Shown: positions 1 through 12,042 of the stretch, piece after piece
Layout of the letters: each line of letters starts with the position of its first letter
How positions within the stretch are numbered: the stretch's first letter is position 1
DNA from: Amylostereum areolatum
Taxonomy: Eukaryota; Basidiomycota; Agaricomycetes; Russulales; Stereaceae
Length of the DNA stretch: 64,000 nt
Assembly (NCBI GenBank): GCA_012932865.1
Contig: SAXG01000004.1
Coordinates: 992,001-1,056,000 of the forward strand
Direction of reading: 5' to 3'
The notes under the pieces: generated by a model
Databases searched by the model: none
What the model saw: only the letters and a program-made list of their open reading frames with translations
Told to the model about the DNA's origin: nothing
Position numbers and translations under genes: made by a program

Positions 1-3000
1 CACCTCGATACTTTCCTCCTCCACAGCAAATACTTCCTCACTATCCGCTGTGGTGAACATCGTTTTGTATCTCCGAGAATGCCTCACATCTCCCCTGGGT
101 GATCCCCTGGCCCACGACAAATGGCTTCAAATAGATTTCATGCTTCTTAGTCGGAGCGCAATCGTTTACGGTGCATACACCACCGCTCTACTTTTCCACG
201 AACTGGCCGCGGAGTATCAGGCGGACCGAATGTCTAGCGGAGAGACTGAGGGCGTCCTGTTCGACATCTATAGCCATATCGACGAACCCGATAGTTTCTA
301 TGGGATAAAGACCCAGGACACTCGTCAGTTCCTCATCAAGCGCTTCCACCACGAGCAGCAGTGGGATAAGGCTTTCCGGTTTCACGGCGCTGCTTTAGAA
401 GCACGGAGTCAAGATTTCAAGCAGGCTGAAGGCGTCCTTCATTCCTTACATTCATTTGGTTTCGACCATCTGGCCCTGGGAATCCAACAGAGCACATCGG
501 TCCTAGACAGTGGTTCAGGCTCGTCGTCCATGAGCTACCATCTAGGTTGGCGTACTGAGACCTGGGACCTTCCGGAACAATCAGGTCCATCGTCAGATTT
601 TTCAGATACTTTGTACCAGGCATTACGGGCAGTATATCGAGAACGCGATCCCCGTACCGTTGATCGCATTGTCGAGTCATCACTGTCTGACGCTATGGAC
701 CGCCTACGGACAGTCGGCGACGAGGACTTGATCGGGATCCGAGAGGTAACGCGGAACCTTCTTTGCCTCAGTCAAGTGAAGTCATGGAGGAGCAACCAGT
801 TTCAAGACGACCTGCAGAAAAAGCAATTAGAGTCTCCGGTCTGGTTACAACTCAACCAGATAGACCAAGAGTTTGAGTGAGTGAATCTTTCCTTTTTTGC
901 ATCACCTTCTGACTCCACACAGCTTTCCTGCTTTAGAGAATGTCGTGGCTTCGCGTATCTCTTTGCTTCGTTCCGTACGTCAAAAAGAGCAACGGCAGCA
1001 GATTGGTACCATGACGACACCATTTGTGTCCAAACTCGTGGACGTTGAGAAACGATGTCTCATCCGAGTTTCAGAAGCTGCTCGCTCATCTGGAAATATG
1101 CAAATTGCCTTGAACTCCGTGGTCAAAGCCCAACAATTGGAATCCACTCCCACGGCTTCGGTATCTCAGGAGTTCGCGAATGTACTGTGGCAGCAAGGCG
1201 AACACCGATTCGCCGTTCAGTACCTCAAAGATATCCTTAATCGCCATCCTCAGTACGTCAACCCTCGCAATGAGGCGGAGCTGAGCGATAAAGCATTGCT
1301 GCTGACGCGCTTGGTATGTATTATTGCTATGACTCGCACCATAATTTTGCTGAGTACCCTATAGGGATCGTGGTCGTCTGAGGCCTGCCTTGAGAAGCCT
1401 TTCGATATATTCGAACATCATTTCCGGCCTGCTGCAGAACTTATCGCGTCACGTCAGCCATCAACGCCCATTGTTTCAAAAGGGTGCTGCCGCCACGGTC
1501 TATCATGAAAGCGCCATGTTCGCAGACAGACAATATCAAGCCATCATGCGCTCCCCTGACGCTGTCCGCTGGAAGATGTATACGGAGCGGAAGAAAAAGG
1601 AAATTGAGCAACGCGAGGAACAGTTGAGGAAGGCCAACAGAAGCCAGTTGGCGGGGCTCTCCAATGATCAACGCAAAGCAAGGGCATTGCTAGAGCAAGA
1701 CCAGGAGCGGTTTGAAAAACATCACGAGATTCGCAAGCTCTTTCTTCAGCAGTCCCTATCCATGTACTCCAAATGTTTAGCCACCTCCGACGCTTTCGAC
1801 GAAGATACTCATATTCGGCTTGTTTCCTTATGGTTCGCCAATTTTGACGACGTCGAACTGCAAGGAAGAATCGGCCGTTCCATTGACCGCGTCCCGTCGC
1901 GGAAATTTGTATTCTTGGCGCACCAACTCTCTGCACGTCTCGCGACGCCCAAGACTGGGTCACCGTCCAAAAGCCAAGAGGCACTACAAACCCTCATACT
2001 TCGCATGTGTCGAGAGCATCCCTTCCATAGCGTCTACCCGCTTTTCCCACTGCGCCCGGTTGAAGATGCTATCCCCCTAGGCAGGCGGCATTCAGCCAGG
2101 CTGGAGCAGTCACAATCCCAATCCCAATCCCAATCCCAGATAGACCGTTCGATCGCTGTGGGTCACCTCTTTCAGCAACTTCGGAGCGGGAAAGGGGCGG
2201 AGCGAGTCCTGGAAATCGAGCGAGTGTGCCTCACTCAGCTTGAATGGGCGAAGACCCCCGTGCGAAGCATCGTTGGAGGCGACTCCAAGACTAACACGAC
2301 CTACCAGATACCAGCAGATTCGTCGATCGCTAAGCTCAAGAATGCTCGAGTACCGGTCTTCAACGTTTCCACGCCCGTCGATCCAACGATGAGGTACAAG
2401 GATTGTGTCTGGATAGATCACTATGAGCCTTTCTTCGTCACTCTGGGTGGAATCAGCTTGCCCAAAGTTACTCCTTGTGTTGGAAGTGACGGTGTTACTT
2501 ATAAGCAACTGGTACGTCCACTGGGTTCTTCTGCGTATGACGGCACTCCTGAAAAAACAAACTCTCAGTTCAAAGGCGAAGGCGATGATGACCTCCGACA
2601 AGACGCGGTCATGGAGCAGGTCTTTGACGTTGTCAATGTTGTTCTCAAACGTGATAGAGAAACCAAGCGGCGGAACCTCTGTATCCGCCGTTACACCGTC
2701 GTGCCTCTCGCTGAACAAGCAGGTGTCATGGAATTCGTGGGCAACAGTTATCCTTTAGCTAACTGGCTCAACGTAGCGCATCAAAGGTGCGCATTGCATT
2801 CTGCCCAATCGTCCACCAGGCGTACCTGCTCATCACTTTGTGCAGATATCGTGGTGACGGCATTTCTAACAACGAGTTTAAGAAGAAACTGAAGGAAACG
2901 CGAGACCATAACACGAAGAACCCCTTATTGCAACAGATACTGCTTGAACTCTTCCTTGACCTCCGCGAACGCTTCAAGCCGGTAATGCGACATTTCTTCA

Positions 3001-3812
3001 CCGAGAAACATAAGAACCCTATGTCGTGGTTCGCGATGCGGCTCAACTACACGCGTAGCGTCGCCACAACGTCCATTGTCGGCCACATTCTCGGTCTCGG
3101 CGATCGGCACACGTCGAACATACTTATTGACAACCAGACGGGCGAGGCCGTACACATCGACCTCGGAATCGCGTTCGAGCAGGTATGCCTCCCCTCATCC
3201 ACCTGACGCTCGCTCACCGCTGACCTTTTATGATCAGGGTAAAGTTCTCCCCACCCCGGAACGCGTGCCCTTCCGGATGACGGCGGACATGGTCGACGGT
3301 ATGGGCACTAGCGGCACGCAAGGCGTCTTCCAACGCTGCGCCGAAGAAACCCTACGTGTGCTCCGCTCCGGATCCGAAGTCATCCTCACCGTACTCGAAG
3401 TGTTCAAATACGACCCCCTCCACTCCTGGTCCGTCCTTCCCTTCTTTCTTTCATTGTTTGCTGAGAGGTTTGTCGTGCAGGACCGCGAGCGAGCTCAAGC
3501 TCAAACGCGCGCAAGACGACATGCCACCGCCGATCCCGATGTCCACGGTGGCGTCCGTCCCCGCTACAAATATCGGGATCGGGATTGACTTGAGCAGCGG
3601 GGGCGCGGACGAGGCGGCAGACCGCGCGTTGAGCGCGGTCGCGCGCAAGCTCGACAAGGCGCTCAGTGTCGAGTACACCGTGAATGAGCTAATTGCGGAG
3701 GCGACGGACCCAGCTAACTTGTCTGCGATGTTCTATGGTGAGTCGTCTCCGATTTCTACTCTGTAAAAGATGGAGATTCAAGTACTTTGCAGGATGGTCC
3801 CCACATAACTAA
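1..3812 (+). CDS. TEL1: Tel1/ATM-family PI3K-like checkpoint kinase, C-terminal part (5' cut by window edge)
   Basis: Tel1 phosphorylates SQ/TQ sites after DNA double-strand breaks and acts in telomere maintenance in the nucleus. Seen here are the FAT region, then a PI3K-like kinase domain with the DDLRQDAVMEQ segment (about 2590-2620), the catalytic LGLGDRHTSNILID loop (about 3095-3130) and HIDLGIAFEQ (the DFG equivalent), then a FATC end finishing in LSAMFYGWSPHN and TAA at 3810-3812. Introns fitted by frame: 877-922, 1314-1364, 2512-2568, 2787-2845, 3183-3237, 3429-3480, 3738-3792. Between 1478 and 1484 (AAAAGGG) the frame slips by +1 in conserved sequence with no usable intron. Five consecutive Ser-Gln pairs lie at 2110-2139. 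The first exon in view is open to base 1, so the N-terminal part lies outside. Family identity is secure; ATM-type rather than ATR-type rests on the FAT-kinase sequence and is slightly less sure. Confidence 0.93.
2110..2139 (+). repeat. Hexanucleotide repeat encoding five Ser-Gln pairs in Tel1
   Basis: A TCCCAA-type 6-bp unit is repeated about five times in frame and encodes SQSQSQSQSQ upstream of the kinase domain. SQ is the consensus target dipeptide of ATM/Tel1 kinases, so this is a possible autophosphorylation patch; a neutral microsatellite is the simpler alternative. Confidence 0.85.
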
Positions 3813-4433
3813 CAGTGGGCGTTCATGCTTATTCACGACGACGCGGACACCATTTACGAATTTGACTTCCTGTATCTATTAGTCTAACCTCATGCTCATT
3901 TTGTTCTACATCTAGCATTGTACACATACCGTCCCCCGCCGCACTATACCAAATTTACTACTACCCCTAGCATTCATCACTGTACTCAATGTGTTACCCT
4001 ACTGTATAGATCGATTGTTTCAGCTCCAGCATATCTATTCAAACATTTCTTCATTCCACTGTGCGTGCAACATCTCCCGAGGCAAATATGCGTTGCTAGT
4101 AAATATCATTTATGAAGCATGATCCACAGTACCAAACAGAATGCCCGGGGTTGACGTTGATTCGGTACGATCCCGAACCTAGCATATGAAATAGCTGATG
4201 GTTAAGACGAGTCGAGAGACCTCGGTATGGATGTTGTGGGGAAGTGCGACGTTGGACTGGTGACTATAGTCACCTTCACCTCGAAGTTGGAACATCATAA
4301 TGAGTGGACCAGCGGTAGATCAGGTACGGTTTACACTTCAACGATCTTTGTGTGATGAGATAGTGTGGTTGGTCTGGGCAAAAATCCCTTTTACGATCCA
4401 ATTCAAGTTTCGGCACATGTCGCAGGCATAAAA
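3813..4433. other. Convergent intergenic region between TEL1 and PUS1
   Basis: About 620 bases between two converging stop codons. AT-richer than the flanks, with only short unconvincing ORFs. It should hold both 3' UTRs and polyadenylation sites; no further feature is seen. Confidence 0.7.
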
Positions 4434-6716
4434 TCACCCTTCCATGTCCGCCAGCTGGGCCTTGTTCAATTTCTCCTCCGGCTCGTCCTCGACGTCCTCG
4501 ATGACGATCTTCCCACCTCCTGCCGCCGAATAATCTGTGACGTCGAACTGCCTCTTCTCGCGAAAGGGGTTTGGCCTGCGTTCGCCTTTCTTGAGCACGG
4601 CTACAGGCGGGATTGTGCCCTTGGGGTTCAACCAGGAGAGGTCGCTGCCAGCGTACGAGTCGACATGACGGACCCACGAATCGAAACTTTGTGGACGAAA
4701 CCGTCAGCCAAGAGAGGAAGAAGACGGAGAAGCTCGACGCACACCCCGCCACGATCTTCGATGTCGCGCATACGATCGTATATGTGCACCTGTTTGAACT
4801 TAGCGATGGCTTCGCTGTGGATTTCGAAGTCGATAGGCGGTCGCCGCAAGGGATCGTCTGGCCTGAGTTTCTCGTTGGTATCGATTACCTTACGATTGTA
4901 CGAGTCAAAAATCGGGTGCTCGAGCAAGAGGCCGAGTGAGGGCATCTTAGGGATGAAGACTTGTCGAGGGCCGTAGAGCTATATTTTCCAACAGTGAGCC
5001 AGTCATTGTTAAGAGAAATACCCAAGGGCATACCTCGTCGATAATTTGGGGCGGTGTCCCTGTACGAACCGAGAGAACAAGGCCAGCCATCATTTTACGC
5101 TACAAAGGGCTGTGAGAACGTGCACTCTACATAAAAGATTAAAACCCAACAATCTGTGGATCACCGTCAGGATTGTTACTACGATTGTGACAAACTGCGG
5201 CGCACCTGGTGAAGCATAAAACTTTGCCCGTGGAACATAACGCTTATCCATTCCGTCTCTCCGTACACAGCAGGGTCTGCGATCTGTATTGACCGGTGAG
5301 CCCGATGATAGACTTAAAAAAACAACAAAAACACAAACACACCTCAATTTTCATCATGTAGCGTTGATTACTCCGATCGCCGAAATCCCTCCCCACGGTG
5401 AAATTGTGGAAATTGTGCGTGGACACGAAGCGCTTCGAGGTCTCTCTCAGCTTCTCCATCATATCCGCCTCGACTCGCCATGCACGCTTTCGGCGTAAAA
5501 GTTCCTCTTTCGTTGAACCGATGGGGGCGTCAGCCCAGAAGGGATGGACCTCGGCATCTGTAGGGAAAGCGCCCTGGGATGATTGCGGCGAGTGGGAGTG
5601 AATGAGCTTGTCCAATCCACTGCCCGGCCTTGGCGGAATGAGAAGATACGACGGGAAGAAGTAAGTGTATTTGCGACTGTCGCACGACCTGCATAAATAA
5701 AGCAAAGCGAGGTGGATCAGCGATGCTGAGAAGCATGAGGGATCGAAAGGAGAGAGCCGACCGACAGACGGGCGTTGAACGAGTTTTGCGTGCGCACGAA
5801 GCCCCATACACGAATTTCGGGTGGAAGATGCTGGTTGATGTGTGCGGCGAGGTCTTCGACTCCCGGGACTTCTGTTATAAGTTTTATGGATACGACGTTC
5901 CCTGCCGCATGCACGCCAGCGTCTGTACGCGCTGCACGACCCAGACCAACCTATCGACCGCGTTAGACTCGTCCGTAAACGAAGATGCGAGGACGAAACG
6001 ACCTTCAGGGGATCGTCCGCGTTGTCCTGCGAAACTGCTCCAGCGCGTACAAGAGCCTCGAAGAGCACTCCTTCAATAGTCCGAACGTCTGGCTGACTGT
6101 GACCCCAGAAAATAACCAAAAATTAAGCAACGATCGCGTGTAGACGAGGGAAAAGAAAACACACATCTGCATACCCTGACACCCTGTTCCACAAAACCCA
6201 ATGAGCACCGCGCACATCCGCTTCGGCAACCGAGGCGCCTTATCCCCACCCTCGCCTTCCTAACGCGCCCCCGCTCTTCCTTTCAGGTTGTTCTTCGCGA
6301 GGCCCACTCCGCCGCCCGCGGTTCTTCGTCTTCGGGTCCTTCTCCTTGCCCTTGCGCGATTTGGCGAAACCGACCGTGTCGCGCTTTCCTTTCCCTTCCT
6401 TGTTCGATGTGGCGGTCGCGTCAACGGTTGATTCTAATGGGAGAATTTCCTCAGCAGAGGCAGGGAGGATCGTAGTATCGTCTGTTTTCGCGCGCTTCGG
6501 AGATCCGGGACTTGCATGGGTTTCGGCCTCATCTTGTCTCTTCCCTAACACTGATTCCGAGATATGGTTGCTCATGACGCGAGATAGAGAGAGCGTGCTG
6601 TGCGCGGAAGCGGAAGCGGCTCTAGGCAGGTGGTGAAAAGGACACGGGGGAGCTCGGAAGCATTGAAGGGATGAGCGAGCAATGAGTTGTTGAAGTCGCG
6701 TCAGGTTGAAGTTCAT
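4434..6716 (-). CDS. PUS1: tRNA pseudouridine synthase Pus1 (TruA family)
   Basis: Isomerises uridines to pseudouridine in tRNAs, and in yeast also in U2 snRNA and mRNA. In order: a basic Ser/Lys-rich N-terminus, the entry motif around [19 protein letters not shown], the catalytic motif ARTDAGVHA (Asp codon at 5921-5923), a [14 protein letters not shown] segment, [26 protein letters not shown], and SFMLHQ plus [11 protein letters not shown] in the C-terminal half. At least eight exons; clear introns at 4687-4744, about 5099-5205, 5284-5342 and one of about 80 nt ending near 5690 that restores LSCDSRKY. Stop at 4434-4436. Two starts are possible: ATG at 6714-6716 gives a 47-residue basic, acid-free leader resembling a mitochondrial presequence; ATG at 6573-6575 gives a form without it. 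Human PUS1 uses a comparable pair of starts. No frame break found. Confidence 0.93.
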
Positions 6717-7031
6717 CGACTTCACGCTTCACGAGGAACGGACAAGAAACACGCCGGAAAAGGCCGTGGCACCTTTTCAGTCCCTTCAACTCGCGCTCGA
6801 CTATAGCCAAGCAAGTCAAAACTGGTACATATTATATACTACCACCACGTCCGTACCCCATACAGGACTTGCTTTTGAATCGACACTCCTACGTTATATG
6901 ATGATATGCACTTGTGTAACCGTGTAGATTCTGCGGGTCGATACAACCTGTACGTACCCGATCCGACAACATAGAAGAAAGACTGCAGGACCCGTAGAGG
7001 GAGCTGCAGAGACGCGTCCACCCTCGACCGA

Positions 7032-7730
7032 CTACGACTGGAACTTGCGCATCGTCTGGATCTCGTCCAGGAGCGGCTGCAGCGCGTCGTCCTCGATCTT
7101 GACCAAACTACCGCCCATACACGCCCGTCAGGCTCTTCCCGGAGACAAAACAAAGACGAAAGGAAAGGGAAAGGGTGAAAGAAACACGCACCTCGGAATG
7201 ATGCTCTTCGCCTCTTCCGCGTCGACGGGACACAGATTCGCGATCTGCGCCGTCTCAAACAGCGTCAGTTCGGGCTCGCGTCGGAGGGTCCTAACACCAT
7301 CCAAAATCGCATCAAAAAATGAGATGCGATATAGAGAGAGAGGGGGGACAGGAAACGCACTCGCGCACCGCCGCGGCCGAGTCCGTCGTGTTGAACTTTG
7401 TAAAGTTCTTGACATACTCGAGCGTCTTGTTATACACCCTGCCAGCGCACCGACTCCGCTCAGCATCCCTACGGCTCAAAACGGAAGGTAAGCAGGTGTG
7501 AGGCGCACGCAGTGTCGGGAGGATCTTTGTCCCGGTTTTCGAGGAGGAGCTTCACTTCAGATATGAGTAAACAACCCGCGTTGTTGAACTCTGCACGCCG
7601 CCGCAAACGGGGGGTTCTTCAGTGAGGGAGACGGGGGAAAGAGACGATGGAAAGACACACCAGGCCCGAGTTTCAGCGCGGACGCATCCTCCTCTTCGAC
7701 CTGTTGTCTGTGGCGCAAGCGAGTGGTCAT
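7032..7730 (-). CDS. RPB4: DNA-directed RNA polymerase II subunit Rpb4
   Basis: Rpb4 forms the stalk of RNA polymerase II with Rpb7 and functions in initiation and mRNA decay coupling. The start ATG at 7728-7730 opens MTTRLRHRQQVEEEDAS, followed across introns by ALKLGPEFNNAGCLLISEV, LLLENRDKDPPDTA, a TLEYVKNFTKFN segment, PELTLFETAQIANLCP, VDAEEAKSIIP and the C-terminus LLDEIQTMRKFQS with TAG at 7032-7034. Four introns are inferred, each GT-AG and short. The length of about 140 residues matches fungal Rpb4, which often lacks the long insertion of the S. cerevisiae protein. An in-frame extension upstream of 7730 exists but is unlike the family, so this start was chosen. The same-strand neighbour PUS1 starts about 300 bp downstream of the stop. 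Confidence 0.93.
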
Positions 7731-8682
7731 GGCACGAAGGCAAGCGTTAGACGCGCCGGGCGGCGCGCGCCTTGGCTTCGATCGGATCCTAAGCTTAGCT
7801 TGCAAGGACCTTCAAATCTATGTACAGTGGCGTGACTATTGTCATTGTACACCCGACAAGCGCGGCCTTCACGGCCTTTTTCGGCGCGTAACTCGTCCAG
7901 TTATACCTGGTTTCGACGCCCGGATCTATGCAGCTATATAGTACGGTATAGAAAACACGGCGAGTGCGAAATAGCTAAAGGACCGCAAGCAATACAGAAA
8001 GTGTAGTCATCATGGCTAGGGTTAGGGTTAGAGCATTCTCCGAACCAAAAAAACCCTCGCGCAAGCCACCATTCAGGCGAGCGCGAGTCGTGAGGGAAAA
8101 AAATAAACCATCTCCCACCCCCAAGAAAAAAGTACAGTAAAACAAGCAAGTCGGCGACTGCCCGCAGACCGCGCCAAGCCAGTGTCCACTCGGGACGCGG
8201 TGACTGTGATGCTCCTGCAAGACGGCTCAGCGCTCAGCGCTCACTGCTCGGGGACAGATGCGAAAATACTCACGTGACGTACTTCATGGCGAGCATCTCC
8301 CACCTCGATCGTACACAACACTGATATTGCGCTCTAGCCACTACATGCCTAACCCAGTGAAATACGAGACTACAACAACAATAAACAAACAACAGCACAA
8401 CAAGAAAGAGACGCGAGAAGTGAAATGGAGAGCACACGGAAAAAGGAAAGGAAGAAGAAGAAAAAGAAACGAAAGTGAGAAGGATGACGGAAGAAAGAGA
8501 ACGCAGGACGGAAGAAACATGCGACAGCAGCGGGGGTTCCGCCGCACTCAAGATGCGAAACAGTCAACAACAACAACGACGACGACGACGACAACAACGA
8601 CACGAACCGACAATGTCCACCAGCCTATGTACAACTCCCAGCCCAACCGATCCTATATCCGCCCACCTCCTCCCCGCCCGTA
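7731..8682. other. RPB4 promoter region and 3' flank of the R3H-SUZ gene
   Basis: About 950 bases with no supported gene. It holds the telomere-like motif at 8016-8032, a short tandem of GCTCAGC units near 8226-8250, a purine-rich stretch at 8400-8530 and a trinucleotide (ACG/ACA) microsatellite at about 8565-8600. ORFs here are low-complexity on both strands and are not credible. Confidence 0.6.
8016..8032. promoter_or_regulatory. Interstitial telomere-like motif (two and a half TTAGGG units)
   Basis: CTAGGGTTAGGGTTAGA lies about 290 bp upstream of the RPB4 ATG. TTAGGG repeats are the telomere repeat of most filamentous fungi, and short internal copies bind Tbf1/Teb1-type Myb factors at housekeeping promoters in yeasts. 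A regulatory role here is inference from position only. Confidence 0.45.
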
Positions 8683-11544
8683 TCATGCTTTTGTGGCCCC
8701 GTCCACCGTGACAGGAAGAGGAGCCTCCCCCGTCCCCGTCAGCCCCAACGCGCTCATCGACTCCGTCAACCCCGCCGACGCCGACGCCGACGCCGCCGCG
8801 CGTTTCGCCGCCGCCAACTTGGGGTTAAACAGCTCCGGCGCGCCCTTCGGCGGCGGCCGCTCGAACGCGCCCTCGGGCTCGTCCAAGCGCGAGGGCGCGC
8901 TCTGGCTCTGCGCGATCGCGCCCGCGTTCTGCCCCGCCGGCCCTGGTTGGCCTTGAGCTTGCGCTTGCGCTTGAGCATGGGCTTGGGGTTGCGCTAGAAC
9001 GTTCCTGTACGTCGGCTGCTGCGCCGGCGGCGTCATGATCGTCGCGCGCCCGCCCGCGTTATTCCACGCACCCCACGGACCCGCCGCCCGCCTCTCCGCG
9101 GGACCGGACGACAGCGGGGGGAAATCGGCCGACTGTGGCACGGCGGGTGCGGATTGACTCGGCAGACGCCCGCCGTTGCGCGCGGGCGACATCGTGCCCG
9201 TGGTGTGGTTGGTGTGTCCGCGCTGCGCCGAGTGCAGCGTCGGCTGCGCCTTCAGGCCGACTGCCCAGTCCGGACGCGCGGGCAGGGGGTGCTGTGTCGA
9301 GGACGTTGTCGACGTATACGTTCTCCGTGACGATGACGAGGTTGAGGACTGCGACCATACATGACGCACGATGAGTCAAGAAGGGGAGGGAGAGTCGTGT
9401 GAGTCAGAAAACCGGAAACATGCATATAAGAGACGACTGACCGCTGCTGACGACGCTTCGTCGCCTGGTGTCCTCGTCCCCGTGCTCGCGCTCCCGTTGG
9501 ATGTGCTTGACGTCTTGCGCATGCTGTTGCTGAGCCTCGGTCCAACAGATCCCATGTTGTCAACGCCACCGGGACTGATGCCGCCCGAGCTCGGGAAGCT
9601 CACGCCAACGCCAGGTCCGTAGCTCCACGCCCCGCCGCTCGCGCCCGTTGAGCTCCTCGACGACCGCCGCTTGGTCTGCTGACCGTTCGCTGGTCCCGCG
9701 CTGCCCATACGCAACGGCGGTCGAGAGTACGGCCCGCCCTCTCCTCCGTGACCGTTGCCGCTGACACCGAGACCGTCTTGATGCGGTGCCATCGGAGAAG
9801 GCATATCAATGGAGTACATGGGTTGTTGCTGACCAGTCATTTGTTGCATGGGAGGACCGTGAGGCGGTGGGTGTTGGTGTTGCGGGTAATACCCTCCCGG
9901 CATCTGGTAAGCGCCAAACCCCGGCGCCGGTCCATAGTAAGGTGTTGGATGCGGCGACGTGGACGGGGGCCCACTCTGCGTCGAGCCTGGAGGTGGTTGC
10001 CACATGTACGGAGACATGTATCCGTAATGCGGCTGTATGTGTTGCATGGGCATGTAATGCCCCTCCCCTGCCGGGGTGGTTGGATCGGACGCTGACATGG
10101 GGTGAGGTTGATAGACGGGGTAATAGTACGTCGGCCCCGGCCCCGGCTGGGGTTGTCCAGGTGGAGCAGCGTACGGATACGCGTACGGTGCATAGGGCGA
10201 CATCTGAGCGGGCGCTTGCGTGTGCTGCTCAAACGCCGGCCCAGGGGGCGGCTCGTACAGCGACGCATACGTGAATGACGGTGACGCCGCGCGCGAGTTG
10301 CGCGAGCTCGATGCGTGGCTCGAGCGGAGCGAGCGTGAGGACGACGCCGCGGAGCTGGGGCCCGACCTCTTTCCCTCCTTTTTCTCGCGGGTGATGGGCG
10401 CGGACCACTCGCTCTCGGTCGCGGCGGTGCTAACCGAGTCCTCGAGATCGCCGGCACTACAGCTGCTGCTCCCGGCGGCGCTCGTCGAGGCGGACCCCGA
10501 GACGAGGCTGAAAGTGGACGAGCTCGCGCTCATGTCGTTCTCCTTTTCCTTCTTCTCCTCAAAGCCCATGAAGATGCGCGAGCGCGCGACGTTGTAGGCG
10601 GCCTCGCGCTCCTCTAGTGTCATCTGCTTCTTGGGAAGGTTGCCGCGCCCGCCAAGGCTGCCGGACTCGGAGGCTTCGACGTCTGAGGTGTCGAGGTCGT
10701 CTCCGCCGACGGAGGCCGTGCGGGACGTGGGTTTACTCCGATTCTGCGCCAGCCTCCGTGGCATTATTTTGAACGCAGGTTGTTTAGGCGCCTCTGGGGG
10801 CACGAGGTCCGAGATGCGTCGCGCAGGACTTTTCGTTGGGGAGGGGAAGGAATCCGAGACGGCGTCGTCAGTCACAAAGGCGCGGGATCGAAAATGCGAA
10901 AAAGAAGACGCACATCCTGCTGTCGACGGTAGCGACGATTGCGATGGAGGCTTTGGAGGAAGATTCGATCTCGGGGATGATTTTGTAGTAGGCGGAGCAG
11001 CGATGGACGAGGAGGCGTTGATAGGATGTTATGGTAGACACCTCGGACCGTGATCTGGAGCACAATCCGGTCAGCGACGCTTCATCCCCGATACAAGGAC
11101 CGCGATGGCTGTGAGAGACTACAAAATGCGAACAGAGGGAGACCGTGGCCGCGACGCACGCCCCTCGCGCTTCCCCATCGGGCAGACAAAGAAGAAAGAA
11201 AAGAGGGAGAGGAGAAGAGGAGGGAGAAGAGCAGACAAGCACCTTCGCTCGTTGATGAGGGTCTCCATGACCTCGCCCACGCGCAGAACGAAAAGGCGAT
11301 CCTTGCTCTTGAGGGCCTCGATGATCTGTGGGTCGACGCCGGCATTGGGGTCGTCGGCGTCTTCTTGTGGGGGACTTTCGGATACAGGGCTGTCGAGGGC
11401 GGGAGAATGTGATGGTGGGGGAGGGGGGAGGGATGCGATGAAGGGCTCGGCCTGGTGGGAGAGGATTGTGATGGATTTGGAGGGTGCGGATGTGGCGCTG
11501 GTCGGGGGAGACGAGGGCTGGGGGTCTTGAAGGAGGGCTGGCAT
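8683..11544 (-). CDS. R3H and SUZ domain RNA-binding protein
   Basis: Predicted cytoplasmic nucleic-acid-binding protein of the R3HDM/encore type. Four exons fit by frame: 11243-11544, 10914-11054, 9442-10828 and 8683-9348, with GT-AG introns of 188, 85 and 93 nt. Order: a Pro/Ser-rich N-terminus; an R3H domain with the RxxxH core in SYQRLLVHRCSAYYK; directly after it RIPARRISDLVPPEAP; a SUZ domain from FKIMPRRLAQNRS to KQMTLEEREAAYNVARSRIF; then a long disordered tail rich in Pro, Tyr, Gln and Ser with AQAQ repeats, a DFPPLSS motif and TAG at 8683. The R3H-SUZ pairing is typical of proteins that bind single-stranded RNA and occur with translation or mRNP factors. The specific target is unknown. 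The start ATG at 11542-11544 has a normal context and no in-frame domain sequence precedes it. Confidence 0.88.
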
Positions 11545-12042
11545 CGTTGCGGGGGCTGAGTGGGTCTCTGCGAGAGGAAGAATGAGCGAATGGAAGGGAA
11601 GAAAGAGGGAGGGCGGGAGGGAAGTCGCGGTGTGCAGAGGGGATGCGTAGTCGGGCGAGACGACTCACGAAAGGACATGAAAAGCGGGAAGCGGGAGGCG
11701 GGGGCGGGGAGCGGCGGGAGGGCGGGGGCGGGATGTCGGGAAGAAAAGGGGGGAAGAAGAAGTCAGGGATTAGGGCAGGCGGATGGGTGTGGGGAAGGGG
11801 GAGAGAGGCTGAGCGGATGGCTGCATGAGGATGAGAGAGGGGCAACAGGACCGTCCACTGTCGGAAGCGCCCGATCTTGCCTTTTCACTTCGCATCATTT
11901 CCTTCATCATCCACTTCATTCATTCGTTCGTCCCTCTACTTATAGCTTTTCCGTCGGTTACCAGCACATTCGTACAGAGCATAGTATATTATATCGTGGA
12001 CCTCCCTCGCTACTACCTTATCGCTCAGCACTCAGTACTACT
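11545..12042. other. Promoter of the R3H-SUZ gene and 3' flank of the transporter gene
   Basis: About 500 bases between same-strand genes. On the minus strand the part next to the R3H-SUZ start is strongly pyrimidine-rich (CCTCCC/TTCTC), a common fungal core-promoter look. No gene or clear site is seen. Confidence 0.55.

Noticed and set aside
1453..1482. GT-AG pair that could be a 30-nt intron repairing the Tel1 frame
   Set aside because: Far shorter than the 46-60 nt introns in this gene; a one-base excess in AAAAGGG explains the break and keeps more coding sequence.
8258..8956. 232-residue plus-strand ORF
   Set aside because: Low-complexity; its second half is the antisense of the R3H-SUZ 3' end and its first half a purine-rich intergenic stretch.
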